Under the pieces are notes generated by a model. The model ran no database searches. It was not told the DNA's origin and saw only the letters and a program-made list of their open reading frames with translations. The translations under genes and the position numbers were made by a program. Below, one piece after another: positions 15,708 through 25,156 of a stretch of DNA of 38,255 bases (position 1 is its first letter; the number at the start of each line of letters is the position of its first letter). Source of the DNA: Caldifarciminota bacterium (GTDB lineage Bacteria; SDB-A); the NCBI GenBank assembly GCA_016929715.1, contig JAFGIG010000054.1, positions 1 to 38,255 of the forward strand, in the 5' to 3' direction.

Positions 15708-16607
15708 ATGAAATATCTCTTTTTATCCTTTGCCGTTTCGGTCTCAAACCTATCTTCATCTTTTTTTTCAAATCTCGATCCTGCACCCTATACGGCTGTC
15801 GAAAGGTTCATTAAGCTTCCCGACACTCTATACGCCCATCAGAGAATATTCATTCCTCAATACAATTTTCAAAATGCACAAGTTTCAATTCTCTATGACG
15901 GTAACATTTTTGACGCGCAGAAAGTAACCGGTGAAAGCTTTCTCACATTACCTTCTCTTTCCGTTGACACTGCCTCTGCGGTGATAGAGATAAAGTCCCG
16001 TTTTATCATTCAGACGGATACGGTAATATATATTTCGGAAAGGTGGCTTGAATTTTTTTTGGATCCGGATCTTCAGTTTTCGATACTCTGGGAAGGATCA
16101 AGACCTCTTGTCTATTCTCTTGTATCGAGCGGAAGAGAACAGTCTCCTACAACAGCGGCTCACACAAAGATATTCGACAAAAAGCCGAGCTCCGAATTTT
16201 ACGACGGAGGCCTTATGAGGTGGTGGATGTCCATTCAGCGCACGCACAATGTAAAAGTGATAACCGACAGCGGAGAAGAGCGTTTTTTTCCTGTCCTCGA
16301 AAACGGCACTCACGCGCCGTTGTCCGGAACTTATCATATGGTCGGAAGGCAGGCAAGCCACGGATGCATAAGAAACCCCCTTGCAAAAGTTTATTACGAC
16401 AATCTCGATGTTGGAGACAGAGTAGAAATGCACTACAGAAATTCAGGGACGTCTTACAGACATGAAAGGATAAACGGCGCATACAGATATATTACATGGG
16501 ATCCGGTCCTATCCGTCGATTCAACTCTTGTCGAATACGTGGAAAAGGCAAGGATGAGAATTGAAAGTGAATTTGGTATACAACGGATGTCAAAGGAGGA
16601 AAAATGA
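15708..16607 (+). CDS. YkuD-type L,D-transpeptidase
   Basis: The protein has 299 residues. The N-terminus is hydrophobic and resembles a signal peptide or anchor (residues 1-20). The catalytic YkuD domain occupies about residues 125-245: His210 and the signature SHGCIRN carry the catalytic Cys220, and the strand DVGDRVEMH follows. Such enzymes make 3-3 peptidoglycan cross-links or attach proteins to murein in the periplasm. The family motif is intact, so activity is expected. No ribosome-binding site is visible before ATG 15708. TTGAAA (15674-15679) and TAAAAA (15697-15702), 17 bases apart, would place transcription at the ATG itself, so a leaderless message is possible but unproven. It overlaps the LpoB-like gene by four bases. 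Confidence 0.9.
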   Translation: MKYLFLSFAVSVSNLSSSFFSNLDPAPYTAVERFIKLPDTLYAHQRIFIPQYNFQNAQVSILYDGNIFDAQKVTGESFLTLPSLSVDTASAVIEIKSRFIIQTDTVIYISERWLEFFLDPDLQFSILWEGSRPLVYSLVSSGREQSPTTAAHTKIFDKKPSSEFYDGGLMRWWMSIQRTHNVKVITDSGEERFFPVLENGTHAPLSGTYHMVGRQASHGCIRNPLAKVYYDNLDVGDRVEMHYRNSGTSYRHERINGAYRYITWDPVLSVDSTLVEYVEKARMRIESEFGIQRMSKEEK

Positions 16608-17179
16608 AAAAAGTGATTTACTTCGCGTTAGTCTTATTTTTGATCACCGCCTGTTCTTCAAGAAGAGTTACGAGAATAGACACTGATCTCGTGACCGACG
16701 TAAGTGGCAGATGGAATGACACAGACTCCCGGCTCGTCGCTCAGAAAATGATATCCGAGTGCCTTGGCGGATCATGGCTTATGAGATACCACGACCGTTA
16801 CGGCGATAAACCGACTGTAATTGTCGGCAGTGTCCAGAACAGAAGCTATGAACACATTGACGCCACCACTTTCATGAAAGACATTGAAAGAGAGTTTGTC
16901 AACAATGGTGCGATAAGGATAGTCGCTTCGGTCTCCGAGAGAAGCGATCTTCGGGACGAAAGATGGTCCCAGCAGGGTTTCGCATCACCCGAGACGAGGA
17001 CTGCTCTGAGAAACGAATTCGGAGCCCAGTTTATGATGATGGGAACAATAACATCAATTATAGACGAGGCGTCGGGCGTCAGAGTCGTCTATTATCAGGT
17101 GGATCTGGAACTCCTCGACATAGAGACAACCGAAAAAGTCTGGATGGCGACAGAAAAGATAAAAAAAGTCATAGAATAG
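16604..17179 (+). CDS. LpoB-like penicillin-binding protein activator lipoprotein
   Basis: The protein has 191 residues. The leader ends in LITAC, giving a lipidated Cys17. The core (about 45-190) matches the LpoB/YcfM-type fold: DVSGRWNDTDSRLVAQKM, TVIVGSVQNRSYEHIDATTF, GAIRIVASVSER and the final YQVDLELLDIETTEKVWMATEKIKK. In E. coli the outer-membrane lipoprotein LpoB activates the synthase PBP1b. Here it is translationally coupled (ATGA overlap, AAAGGAGG site) to an L,D-transpeptidase, so it may serve a different murein synthase; that is inference. The next gene follows after 12 bp. Confidence 0.85.
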   Translation: MKKVIYFALVLFLITACSSRRVTRIDTDLVTDVSGRWNDTDSRLVAQKMISECLGGSWLMRYHDRYGDKPTVIVGSVQNRSYEHIDATTFMKDIEREFVNNGAIRIVASVSERSDLRDERWSQQGFASPETRTALRNEFGAQFMMMGTITSIIDEASGVRVVYYQVDLELLDIETTEKVWMATEKIKKVIE

Positions 17180-17191
17180 ATTTAACATTAT

Positions 17192-18508
17192 ATGAAAAAG
17201 AACAGACCAAGAGAACTTTTTTTAGCCTTTGCGACTCTCTCTATCTTCTCATGCGCATCGAGCAAGACAAGGATGGAACCTCTGAACAATATGTTGTATA
17301 GAGGCGAATATTCAAGGGCTCTTTACTTATACGACAGTCTCGGCATCAAGGAAGAAAACGCAGTCTCTCTCGATTTCGCCAACAGAGGACTGCTTCTTCA
17401 TTTAGCCGGACTCAATGAAGAGAGCAACCGGGAACTCGAATTCGCCGAAAGATATATGGATAGAATTCTCAAAGACAATTTCAAACAGATAGTTTCATCA
17501 TACCTGATCAATGAATACTCTCTCCCTTATTCCGGCGAGGACTATGAAAACGTCATGGTCAATTTCTACAAAATGTTCAATTATGCTCTTTTAGATCTGC
17601 CCGAAGACGCTCTGGTCGAGTGCAGAAGAATAGATTACAAGCTCAATCTTCTTAAAGACATGTTCGAAGGCTCAACAACATATACCGACGACGCGTTCTC
17701 GAGATACATGGCCGGTATATTTTACGAGAGTCAGGGACTTTACGACGATTGCTTTATAGAATACTATAAATCATACATTGCTTACAAAAATCTTTACGCG
17801 GTTCATTACTCTACACCTGTCCCCTCTTCTCTTTTAAGCTCCCTGAAAAAAGCCGCAGTGGCGACAAGAAGAGAAAATGATGTTCCTTTTCTTTTCGAAT
17901 CCAGTGACTACAGCGTAAATTTTCAGGATACATTCTGCGAATTTATATTCATACTCGAAGCCGGACAGCTTCCCTATAAAGAAGAGGCCGTGTCATACGC
18001 CACTCTCGATGACGGAAAAATCTTATCAGTAGCTCTTCCGGTTCTGATACCAGCCGTAACATCTGTGTCGGGAGGCACCCTTAGAACTACGGAAAATTAT
18101 ACTGAACTGGAACTCGTCGAAAATCTCGGAGAAATCGCCCAAATAAGCCTCAAAGACAGAGGAGGCAGAATACTCGCAAGGGCAGTGGCAAGAGCCGGAT
18201 TAAAGTATCTCGCTCAGCAAGCCGGAGAAAAATTAGGTGACGAAATTTCAGACGATAAAGATTCGGTTCTCGGATCAGTTCTATCCGGCATAATAGGTAT
18301 ATTTTCCGCGGCCACGGAACACGCCGACCTCAGGAGCTGGGCGCTTTTGCCTGATAAAATCTATCTCGGAAGAATATATTTCAGTCAAAACGACAATGCC
18401 GTTAGAGTATCGGTTAGAACGAGAACAAGAGGAGAATTTTCTTACGCATATCCCGTAGAATTTAAAAGCGGGGGAACCGTTTTCGTCAAAGAGAGAATTT
18501 GGTTCTAA
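17192..18508 (+). CDS. COG3014-like lipoprotein, possible LpoB partner
   Basis: The protein has 438 residues. The leader ends in LSIFSC, giving a lipidated Cys21, just after a basic N-terminus (KKNRPR). An alpha-helical TPR-like region (about 30-215) contains LYRGEYSRALYLYDSLG and NVMVNFYKMFNYALLD followed by ALVECRRIDYKL, patterns I associate with the COG3014 family of uncharacterised lipoproteins. The C-terminal part (about 240-438) is beta-rich, with a Gly/Ala-rich helix (ILARAVARAGLKYLAQQ). In gammaproteobacteria COG3014 genes lie beside LpoB-like genes, and that arrangement is repeated here. The function is not established. No clear ribosome-binding site precedes the ATG. The gene converges on the hydrolase gene, with 15 bp between them. 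Confidence 0.75.
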   Translation: MKKNRPRELFLAFATLSIFSCASSKTRMEPLNNMLYRGEYSRALYLYDSLGIKEENAVSLDFANRGLLLHLAGLNEESNRELEFAERYMDRILKDNFKQIVSSYLINEYSLPYSGEDYENVMVNFYKMFNYALLDLPEDALVECRRIDYKLNLLKDMFEGSTTYTDDAFSRYMAGIFYESQGLYDDCFIEYYKSYIAYKNLYAVHYSTPVPSSLLSSLKKAAVATRRENDVPFLFESSDYSVNFQDTFCEFIFILEAGQLPYKEEAVSYATLDDGKILSVALPVLIPAVTSVSGGTLRTTENYTELELVENLGEIAQISLKDRGGRILARAVARAGLKYLAQQAGEKLGDEISDDKDSVLGSVLSGIIGIFSAATEHADLRSWALLPDKIYLGRIYFSQNDNAVRVSVRTRTRGEFSYAYPVEFKSGGTVFVKERIWF

Positions 18509-18523
18509 CTTTTATTCTGAAGA

Positions 18524-19423
18524 TCATAGAGAGTAGAAATTTCCTTCTCTGGCGGCTTCAGCTTCAGGAATTATAGCCTTAGCGGAAGTTTCCATGGCTC
18601 TGATTTTTTCGTCGCCGTATTCCGGATTGAGATGAAATAGAACGAGTTTTTTTACAGCCGCCTTCTTCGTATGCGCTAGGACATAGCCCAGCGAAGAATG
18701 TCCAAATCCCTGATGAGAAGGATAATCTTCGTCAGTAAACTGACAGTCGTGAAACAAAAGGTCGGAACCCTGGATGAAATCACAGACTTTCTTGTCGCCT
18801 CCGACATAATTCTCGGTGTCTGTAACATAGCTGAATTTTTTATTCATATATTTCAGGCTGTATGAAAAAGAGCCTCCCTTTGGATGAGAAAAATTCTTAT
18901 GAATTGACAAGATCGCGTCTTCTTTTCCTACTGTCACGTATTCAAGCTTTTTTCTGACGATAACGACATCTCCAGCTCCGGGCGGCAGAATGATATTATC
19001 CCACTGATTAATTGAATGAACCGTAATCTTGGCCGCGACATCTTCTATGAAAAAAGCCGCCAACGGAGAAGAAAACCAAGTTGAAATTATATCCGAGAGA
19101 TTAGTGTCAAATAGGTCGGGTCCGAAAATGTCTATCCTTGTATTCTGCATCCAGAGGGGTTTAAAAAACGGCAGACCTATGATGTGGTCGTGATGAGTGT
19201 GGCTGAGGAAGATAAGTATCCTTTTTATCTTGGGTTGTTCCTCTTCAATTTGCTTGCCAAGAGATATGATTCCGCTGCCGGCGTCAAATATCAAAAGCCT
19301 ATTGCCGAATCTTGTTTCGACGCATGAAGTGTTACCGCCGTAATACGCAAAATCGCTTCCCGGAGTAGGATAACTTCCCCTTGCTCCCCAAATTTTAATT
19401 TTCATTCCGGCTTTTTTTTTCAA
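18524..19423 (-). CDS. Metallo-beta-lactamase-fold metal-dependent hydrolase
   Basis: The protein has 299 residues when started at TTG 19423, which has GGAGG seven bases upstream; the in-frame ATG at 19405 is too far from that site. The N-terminal WGARGSYPTPG and YYGGNTSCVE motifs, together with SHTHHDHIIGLPFF (the HxHxDH zinc motif), DTENYV and a later His cluster (FHDCQF, GHSSLG), define an MBL hydrolase of the phosphodiesterase/PdeM or RNase Z-like group. The substrate is unknown; nucleotide phosphodiesters or cyclic nucleotides are possible. It stands alone on this strand, convergent with the COG3014-like gene and divergent from grpE. Confidence 0.88.
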   Translation of the reverse strand: MKKKAGMKIKIWGARGSYPTPGSDFAYYGGNTSCVETRFGNRLLIFDAGSGIISLGKQIEEEQPKIKRILIFLSHTHHDHIIGLPFFKPLWMQNTRIDIFGPDLFDTNLSDIISTWFSSPLAAFFIEDVAAKITVHSINQWDNIILPPGAGDVVIVRKKLEYVTVGKEDAILSIHKNFSHPKGGSFSYSLKYMNKKFSYVTDTENYVGGDKKVCDFIQGSDLLFHDCQFTDEDYPSHQGFGHSSLGYVLAHTKKAAVKKLVLFHLNPEYGDEKIRAMETSAKAIIPEAEAAREGNFYSL

Positions 19424-19512
19424 AATTCACCTCCGTGAAAACAATCGCGTATTAATGCCAGTATCAGGCGTTTTAAAATAATAACATAAATAGTTTATTT
19501 TCTCGACTAATC

Positions 19513-19539
19513 TTGACAGTTTTACCATAATTATATACT
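19513..19539 (+). promoter_or_regulatory. Candidate promoter of the grpE-dnaK-dnaJ operon
   Basis: A perfect TTGACA (19513-19518) is followed by TATACT (19534-19539) with a spacer of only 15 bases, shorter than ideal. It lies in a 188-bp AT-rich gap between the divergent hydrolase gene and grpE. I saw no CIRCE inverted repeat here. Confidence 0.4.
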
Positions 19540-19611
19540 TTTATGAAATATAGAAAATTTTTATTATGTATATTTAATTCAGACCCATAATTTAAGTGGA
19601 GGTTTTTATAA

Positions 19612-20232
19612 GTGTTTGAAAACTGTGAAAACGAAAACAACTCAAGTGAAGATATTGAATTATTAAACATTCATGAGGAATACAAAACGTCAGCCGAAGA
19701 TCTCGAGAAGGATAAAATAAAGATTGAGGCTGAAAATGAAGAGCTCAGCAGAAAAAACAAAGAATTATACGAAAATTATCTGCGCACGATGGCCGATTTT
19801 GAAAATTACAAAAAGAGGACAAAAAAAGAGTCTTTGAGAGATTATAAATGCGGTCAAATTGATATTCTCAAAGACATACTCGAAATTCAGGATGATTTCG
19901 ATAGGGGTAAAAGTTTTTTTATCAAATGTAAAAATGAAGACGAATTCCTCGAAGGTCTGGATATTATTCAAAACAAAATCAAAAACCTCCTGGTTTCTCA
20001 CAATGCTTCTTCTTACGGAGAACCCGGGGATGAATTCGATCCGAGAATACACGAGGCAGTGGCCTCCGAAACTGTCAAAGATTCCGATTATGACGGAAAA
20101 ATAATCCGGGTTCTGCGCAAAGGATTCTTAAAAGACGACGAGATTCTAAGACCGGCACAGGTAATTGTAGGACGGGTTGAAAATTCCTCCCAGGAACCAG
20201 CTGAAACTGATATAAATTGCGAAAACAAATAA
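19612..20232 (+). CDS. grpE: Nucleotide exchange factor GrpE
   Basis: The protein has 206 residues. The start is GTG 19612 with GGAGG nine bases before it. GrpE releases ADP from DnaK and acts as a homodimer. The acidic N-terminus ([12 protein letters not shown]) precedes a long coiled coil (about 25-75, including [18 protein letters not shown]). The beta-wing domain that contacts DnaK follows (about 130-195), with [14 protein letters not shown] and the strand [23 protein letters not shown]. The gene is 19 bp before dnaK and is the usual first gene of this operon. Confidence 0.96.
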   Translation: MFENCENENNSSEDIELLNIHEEYKTSAEDLEKDKIKIEAENEELSRKNKELYENYLRTMADFENYKKRTKKESLRDYKCGQIDILKDILEIQDDFDRGKSFFIKCKNEDEFLEGLDIIQNKIKNLLVSHNASSYGEPGDEFDPRIHEAVASETVKDSDYDGKIIRVLRKGFLKDDEILRPAQVIVGRVENSSQEPAETDINCENK

Positions 20233-20251
20233 TATTGATAAAGGAGCGGTT

Positions 20252-22162
20252 ATGCCAAGCGAAAAAATAATTGGTATTGATCTAGGGACAACTAACTCCT
20301 GCGTGGCGGTTGTCGAAGGAAACGAACCTGTTGTAATTCCCAATCCGGACGGAGAGAGAACAACTCCCTCTGTAGTAGGTTTCACAAAGCAAAACGAAAG
20401 ACTTGTCGGTCTTTTAGCCAAAAGACAGCAGATAACGAACGCGAAAAATACCATTTATTCAATTAAGAGATTCATGGGTAGGAGAATCGAAGAGGTCAAC
20501 AGGGAAAGAGATTTAGTCCCTTATGAAATAATAGACGGAGGTCCCGCGGGCGTCAAGGTTTCGGCCATGGGCAAAGAATACACCCCTCAGGAAGTTTCCT
20601 CCATGACTCTTCAATATCTAAAAAAATCCGCTGAAGATTACCTTGGAACAAAAATTTCTAAAGCCGTAATCACGGTTCCCGCTTATTTCAACGACGCTCA
20701 AAGACAGGCTACAAAAGACGCCGGTAAAATAGCCGGTCTCGAAGTCATGAGAATTATTAACGAACCTACGGCAGCCGCGCTCGCATACGGGCTCGACAAG
20801 AAAAAGAATCAGAAAATCGCAGTATATGATTTAGGAGGAGGGACATTCGACATAAGCATACTCGAAATCGGCGACGGTGTTTTCGAAGTGATCTCGACAA
20901 ACGGAGACACTCATCTCGGAGGGGATGATTTCGACCAGAGAATAGTCGACTACGTCGCTGAAGAATTCTTAAAGACAGATGGAATAGATCTCAGAAAGGA
21001 TCCTCAAGCTCTTCAGAGACTCCGAGAAGCGGCGGAAAGAGCTAAAAGGGAGCTCTCGACGTCTCTTGAAAGACCGATTCAGCTGCCCTATATAACTGCT
21101 GACAGCACCGGAGCAAGACACCTGGACATCACTCTGTCGAGGGCAAAAATGGAATCTCTCGTGGAAGATCTTGTGAAAAGAACCCTCAGACCGTGCGAAC
21201 AAGCCCTTTATGACGCAAAACTTTCACCTGCCGACATAGATGAAGTCATTCTCGTCGGCGGAATGACCAGAATGCCTAAAGTCCAGGCAACAGTATCCAA
21301 TTTCTTTTCCAAAGAGCCTCACAAAGGAATAAATCCAGACGAGGTTGTCGCAATCGGGGCCGCCATTCAGGGGGCTGTTCTGGCCGGCGACGTCAAGGAT
21401 GTTCTCCTTCTTGATGTGACGCCTCTTTCTCTCGGAATAGAGACTCTGGGGGGAGTGATGACAAAAATAATCGAGAGAAATACTACTATTCCCACCAAAA
21501 AAAGCCAGATATTCAGCACTGCTTCAGACAACCAGACTAGCGTAACAATACACGTCCTCCAGGGCGAAAGAGAAATGGCAACAGATAACAGAACACTCGG
21601 AAGGTTCGATCTAATCAACATCCCGCCTGCGCCGAGGGGCATTCCTCAAATCGAAGTAACATTCGATATCGACGCCGACGGAATTCTTCATGTATCTGCA
21701 AAGGATCTGGCTACTTCGAGAGAGCAGAAAATCAGGATAGAAGCCGGCACGGGCATCAGCGAAGAAGAGATAAACAGAATGGTCAGAGAGGCAAAGGAAC
21801 ACGAGACAGAAGATAAAGAAAAGAAAAAACTCATAGAGACGAAGAATCAGGCGGACAATCTCATATACACAATAGAAAAGACAATCAGAGACAATTCCTC
21901 TTCCATATCTCAGGAGGAAAAAATAACGATCGAAGCCCAAATAGAAGGAGTAAAAAAAGCTATTGAAAATAACGACCTCACGTCAATAACAAACGCATTG
22001 AACGCTTTGACCAACTCTTTCAATCCCATAGCGCAGAGGCTCTATCAGCAGGAAAACCAGAAAAGTTCCCAGGAACAACAGGATCAAAAAACTGAATCCG
22101 ATCAGAGTTCCGCTGAAAGCGACGCCGATTTTGAAGTGATTAACGACGGCCAGGAAAAATAA
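20252..22162 (+). CDS. dnaK: Chaperone DnaK (Hsp70)
   Basis: The protein has 636 residues, the normal length. The nucleotide-binding domain (about 1-385) shows [14 protein letters not shown], the [11 protein letters not shown] phosphate loop and [10 protein letters not shown]. The substrate-binding beta domain (about 390-505) has [17 protein letters not shown] and [21 protein letters not shown]. The helical lid follows, with a Gln/Ser/acidic tail ([11 protein letters not shown]) ending in EVINDGQEK. It works with GrpE and the DnaJ encoded next to it. The start ATG 20252 has AAGGAGCGG upstream. Confidence 0.98.
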   Translation: MPSEKIIGIDLGTTNSCVAVVEGNEPVVIPNPDGERTTPSVVGFTKQNERLVGLLAKRQQITNAKNTIYSIKRFMGRRIEEVNRERDLVPYEIIDGGPAGVKVSAMGKEYTPQEVSSMTLQYLKKSAEDYLGTKISKAVITVPAYFNDAQRQATKDAGKIAGLEVMRIINEPTAAALAYGLDKKKNQKIAVYDLGGGTFDISILEIGDGVFEVISTNGDTHLGGDDFDQRIVDYVAEEFLKTDGIDLRKDPQALQRLREAAERAKRELSTSLERPIQLPYITADSTGARHLDITLSRAKMESLVEDLVKRTLRPCEQALYDAKLSPADIDEVILVGGMTRMPKVQATVSNFFSKEPHKGINPDEVVAIGAAIQGAVLAGDVKDVLLLDVTPLSLGIETLGGVMTKIIERNTTIPTKKSQIFSTASDNQTSVTIHVLQGEREMATDNRTLGRFDLINIPPAPRGIPQIEVTFDIDADGILHVSAKDLATSREQKIRIEAGTGISEEEINRMVREAKEHETEDKEKKKLIETKNQADNLIYTIEKTIRDNSSSISQEEKITIEAQIEGVKKAIENNDLTSITNALNALTNSFNPIAQRLYQQENQKSSQEQQDQKTESDQSSAESDADFEVINDGQEK

Positions 22163-22180
22163 AAAAGATTTCCGGAAACG

Positions 22181-23362
22181 ATGCAGAGACCTGACACACA
22201 GAAAAAAAGAGATTATTACGAGGTTCTCGGAGTCGGGAAATCGGCTTCTGAAGAAGAGGTTAAAAAAGCATACAGAAGTTTAGCCAAAAAGTATCATCCC
22301 GACCTGAACAGAGGAGACGAAAAACAAGCCGCCGAGAAATTCAAGGAAATCAGTGAAGCCTACGAAGTCCTGATGGACAAAAATAAACGCGCTCAATACG
22401 ACAGATTCGGCCACGACGGGCTTTCACAGAGTTTCGGGCAAAACGGGTTTTCGATGAGAGATTTCACTCACATGGACGATTTAAGCGACATATTCGGCGG
22501 TTTCGGCGGCATAGAGGACATATTGGGCTCTTTTTTCGGCTCATCTCAAGGATTTAGAACCAGAAAACAGAAAAATTCTTTTTCTCCTCAAAAGGGCAGG
22601 AGCATTGAAATTTCTCTGAAGCTTCATCTATCCGAGATGAATTCAGAGATTAAAAAAACGATAAACTTGTCAAGGCATGAGACTTGCGATGAATGCCGGG
22701 GAGCAGGTTTTAAGGACAAAAGCGACAAGCAGACTTGTTCTGACTGTCAAGGCTCCGGATATGTAAAAAAATCAGTCAATACAATGTTCGGAAGAATGGT
22801 GTCCACCACGACCTGCGGTAAATGCGGCGGATCCGGTTTTGAAATAAAAAATCCCTGCTCAAAATGCCGCGGAGAAGGACTTCTGAGTGTCTCTTCAAAA
22901 ATCGAAATCTCTCTGCCGGCGGGAGTGATACCGGAAGAGGGACCATATGTCCTAAGGGGCGAGGGAAACGCTGGCAGATCCGGTGGAGGCAGAGGTGATC
23001 TTATTATCAACATTTATGAAATTCCGGACGACATTTTTCTCAGGTCGGGAAGAAACATTTTATGCAGATTTCCCGTCTCTTTTGATATTCTTGCAACCGG
23101 AGGCAAAATAAAAGTTCCTACCGTAGAAGGAGACGTAATGATGTCAGTCCCGCCGTCAACTCAGACAGGACACGTCTTCAGGCTCAAAAACAAAGGATTG
23201 CCCTATCCCAAGAAAAATCAAAAAGGAGATCAGCTTGTCGAAGTGTTATCCTGGACACCCGGAAACCTATCAAAAAAAGCCAAAGAACTTATTAAGGAAT
23301 TGGGTCCGGAAATTTCCAAAGACACTCCTCCCCCATCGAGGAAGCTATTCAACATAGATTGA
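22181..23362 (+). CDS. dnaJ: Co-chaperone DnaJ (Hsp40)
   Basis: The protein has 393 residues. The J domain (about 10-77) has the HPD motif in YHPDLN, which stimulates the DnaK ATPase. A Gly/Phe-rich stretch (about 95-125, [19 protein letters not shown]) follows. The zinc-binding domain has four CxxCxGxG repeats ([32 protein letters not shown]), all eight Cys present. The C-terminal substrate domains then run to the end. This is a class I DnaJ. The start at ATG 22181 has a short N-terminal extension (QRPDTQKKR) and a weak ribosome-binding site. The last codons overlap the rsmE start. Confidence 0.97.
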   Translation: MQRPDTQKKRDYYEVLGVGKSASEEEVKKAYRSLAKKYHPDLNRGDEKQAAEKFKEISEAYEVLMDKNKRAQYDRFGHDGLSQSFGQNGFSMRDFTHMDDLSDIFGGFGGIEDILGSFFGSSQGFRTRKQKNSFSPQKGRSIEISLKLHLSEMNSEIKKTINLSRHETCDECRGAGFKDKSDKQTCSDCQGSGYVKKSVNTMFGRMVSTTTCGKCGGSGFEIKNPCSKCRGEGLLSVSSKIEISLPAGVIPEEGPYVLRGEGNAGRSGGGRGDLIINIYEIPDDIFLRSGRNILCRFPVSFDILATGGKIKVPTVEGDVMMSVPPSTQTGHVFRLKNKGLPYPKKNQKGDQLVEVLSWTPGNLSKKAKELIKELGPEISKDTPPPSRKLFNID

Positions 23363-24102
23363 CATCATCTCTGAAAAAACCTGTTTTTGTTATATCCGGC
23401 TATGATATTGATGAAAAAACCTGCATTTTAAGCCCCGACGAAGTCAAGCACGCAAAAAAATCGCTTCGCTTGAAACCCGGGGAAGAATTTTTCGCGACAG
23501 ACTGCAGAGGAACGCTTTTAAAAGCGCTGTTTGATCCCAAAAAAGAAAAAAGCCCGGCTCTCTGTCGAATAACCGAAATAATTGACACATCGCGTTTTAT
23601 TGAAAAACAAATCCAGCTCACAGTCGCGTGTTCGGTCATGGAAAGAAAGAGATTTGAATTAATGGTCTCAAAAGTGACGGAGATCGGAGCCACGAAAATC
23701 CAGCCTCTGATATCATCGCGTTCGCAAAAAACAAAGCTCCAAAGTGATAGATTGGTCAAAATCGCCCTATCTGCCCTGAAACAATCAGGCAGAATTCTAC
23801 TGCCGAAAATTGAAGATACAATTATTCTTACAGACTTTATTTCTCTCTCCTCTTTCAATCCCGGGGAGTGTTTTTACATGGATATCTTTTCCAATAATTT
23901 CTCCATCAAAGACCCATCATCCATAAACTGCATATTAGTGGGACCTGAAGGAGGATGGACAGAAGAAGAAAGAAACCTATTCAGGGACATGAAGATCTCT
24001 CCGGTTTCTTTAGGCTTCACCACACTGAGAACTGAAACCGCGGCGATTGTCGGAACAGCTATGGCTCTTTATTCTAAACTCGCCTCAATTCAGAGTCATT
24101 AG
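23359..24102 (+). CDS. rsmE: 16S rRNA (uracil-1498-N3)-methyltransferase RsmE
   Basis: The protein has 247 residues, the usual size. RsmE is a SPOUT-class enzyme with a trefoil knot that methylates U1498 of 16S rRNA using SAM. The N-terminal PUA-like part (about 8-75) includes [18 protein letters not shown]. The SPOUT domain has [39 protein letters not shown] and [14 protein letters not shown], which are family signatures. The start is a TTG that forms TTGA with the dnaJ stop, so translation is coupled. Placement after dnaJ is common in bacteria (often with prmA). Confidence 0.95.
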   Translation: MTSSLKKPVFVISGYDIDEKTCILSPDEVKHAKKSLRLKPGEEFFATDCRGTLLKALFDPKKEKSPALCRITEIIDTSRFIEKQIQLTVACSVMERKRFELMVSKVTEIGATKIQPLISSRSQKTKLQSDRLVKIALSALKQSGRILLPKIEDTIILTDFISLSSFNPGECFYMDIFSNNFSIKDPSSINCILVGPEGGWTEEERNLFRDMKISPVSLGFTTLRTETAAIVGTAMALYSKLASIQSH

Positions 24103-25151
24103 TGAAAAAGATCACAATCGTCTCGGGAACGAGGCCGAACCTTGTTAAAATAGCCCCCCTCATCAAAAGATACAATGATTCTTTCAAAGATCTTTTTAGA
24201 ATCCAGCTCATTCACACAGGTCAGCATTATGACCATTCCATGCACGGAGCCATCCTTGAAGATTTTTCCCTTCCCCTCCCGGATATTGCATTTGAAATAC
24301 AAGACAAAAGCCCTACTTCACAGATAGCCGAGGTAATGACGCGCCTCGAAAAAGTTTTTAAGCTGTCGCTTCCCGATGCCGTGATCGCTGTCGGAGACGT
24401 CAATTCCACTCTTGCAACCGCTGTTACTTCTTCAAAAATGGGTCTTTATTTAATACATCTCGAAGCCGGTGTTAGATCTTTCGACATGTCAATGCCGGAA
24501 GAACAGAACAGAGTGGTTGTGGACTCCCTTTCAGATCTGCATCTTGCGCCGACCGGGACCGCGGTCACAAACCTTAAAAATCAGGGAATAAGAAAAGGTT
24601 CAATAATTCATGTCGGAAACATACTGGCAGAATCCCTCACTCACGTTAAAGATAAACCCACTGAGAGAGAAAACTTCGGCCTAATGACATTGCACAGGCC
24701 TTTCAATGTGGACAATCCCGATAAACTACTCCATACATTGTCAGCTGTAAGTGAAAACGCCGGATGTCCGGTCTATTTCCCGGTGCACCCGAGGACAATG
24801 AACAATTTGAAAAGCATAAAAGTTCCCGACGAAATACGCGTTTGTGAGCCTCTTACATATTCGAAGTTTATAGCCAAACTTTCTAAGTGCTCTTTCGTTT
24901 TAACAGACTCCGGAGGCGTTCAGACGGAAGCGACAATTCTTAAAACGCCCTGTGTGACACTCAGAGAAAACTCAGAATGGCCTGAGACAATCGATTTCGG
25001 AACCAATACCCTTTTAAGAGATCCCCATAAATTAAAAAGCGCCCTTAAATCATCATTCGAAAAGACAGAACATTCGAATCTACCGGTTTACTGGGACTCA
25101 GACGTGTCTCTCAGGGTATGGCAATCGGCTGTCTCGGCTCTCGGTATCTGA
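24102..25151 (+). CDS. wecB: Non-hydrolysing UDP-N-acetylglucosamine 2-epimerase
   Basis: The protein has 349 residues. The start is a GTG sharing one base with the TAG of rsmE. The enzyme interconverts UDP-GlcNAc and UDP-ManNAc for surface polysaccharides. Visible motifs are SGTRPNLVKIAPLI at residues 8-21 (the usual GTRPE is GTRPN here), LIHTGQHYDHSM, LEAGVRSFDMSMPEEQNR, a PVHPRTMNN segment and VLTDSGGVQTEA near residue 270, which holds UDP. It is the last gene in the grpE-to-wecB run, 5 bp from the convergent ankyrin gene. No ManNAc-using partner is seen in the window. Confidence 0.92.
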   Translation: MKKITIVSGTRPNLVKIAPLIKRYNDSFKDLFRIQLIHTGQHYDHSMHGAILEDFSLPLPDIAFEIQDKSPTSQIAEVMTRLEKVFKLSLPDAVIAVGDVNSTLATAVTSSKMGLYLIHLEAGVRSFDMSMPEEQNRVVVDSLSDLHLAPTGTAVTNLKNQGIRKGSIIHVGNILAESLTHVKDKPTERENFGLMTLHRPFNVDNPDKLLHTLSAVSENAGCPVYFPVHPRTMNNLKSIKVPDEIRVCEPLTYSKFIAKLSKCSFVLTDSGGVQTEATILKTPCVTLRENSEWPETIDFGTNTLLRDPHKLKSALKSSFEKTEHSNLPVYWDSDVSLRVWQSAVSALGI

Positions 25152-25156
25152 TATCT

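Noticed and set aside
22163-22180. TTCCGGAA palindrome between dnaK and dnaJ as a terminator
   Set aside because: The stem is only four base pairs and no T-run follows.
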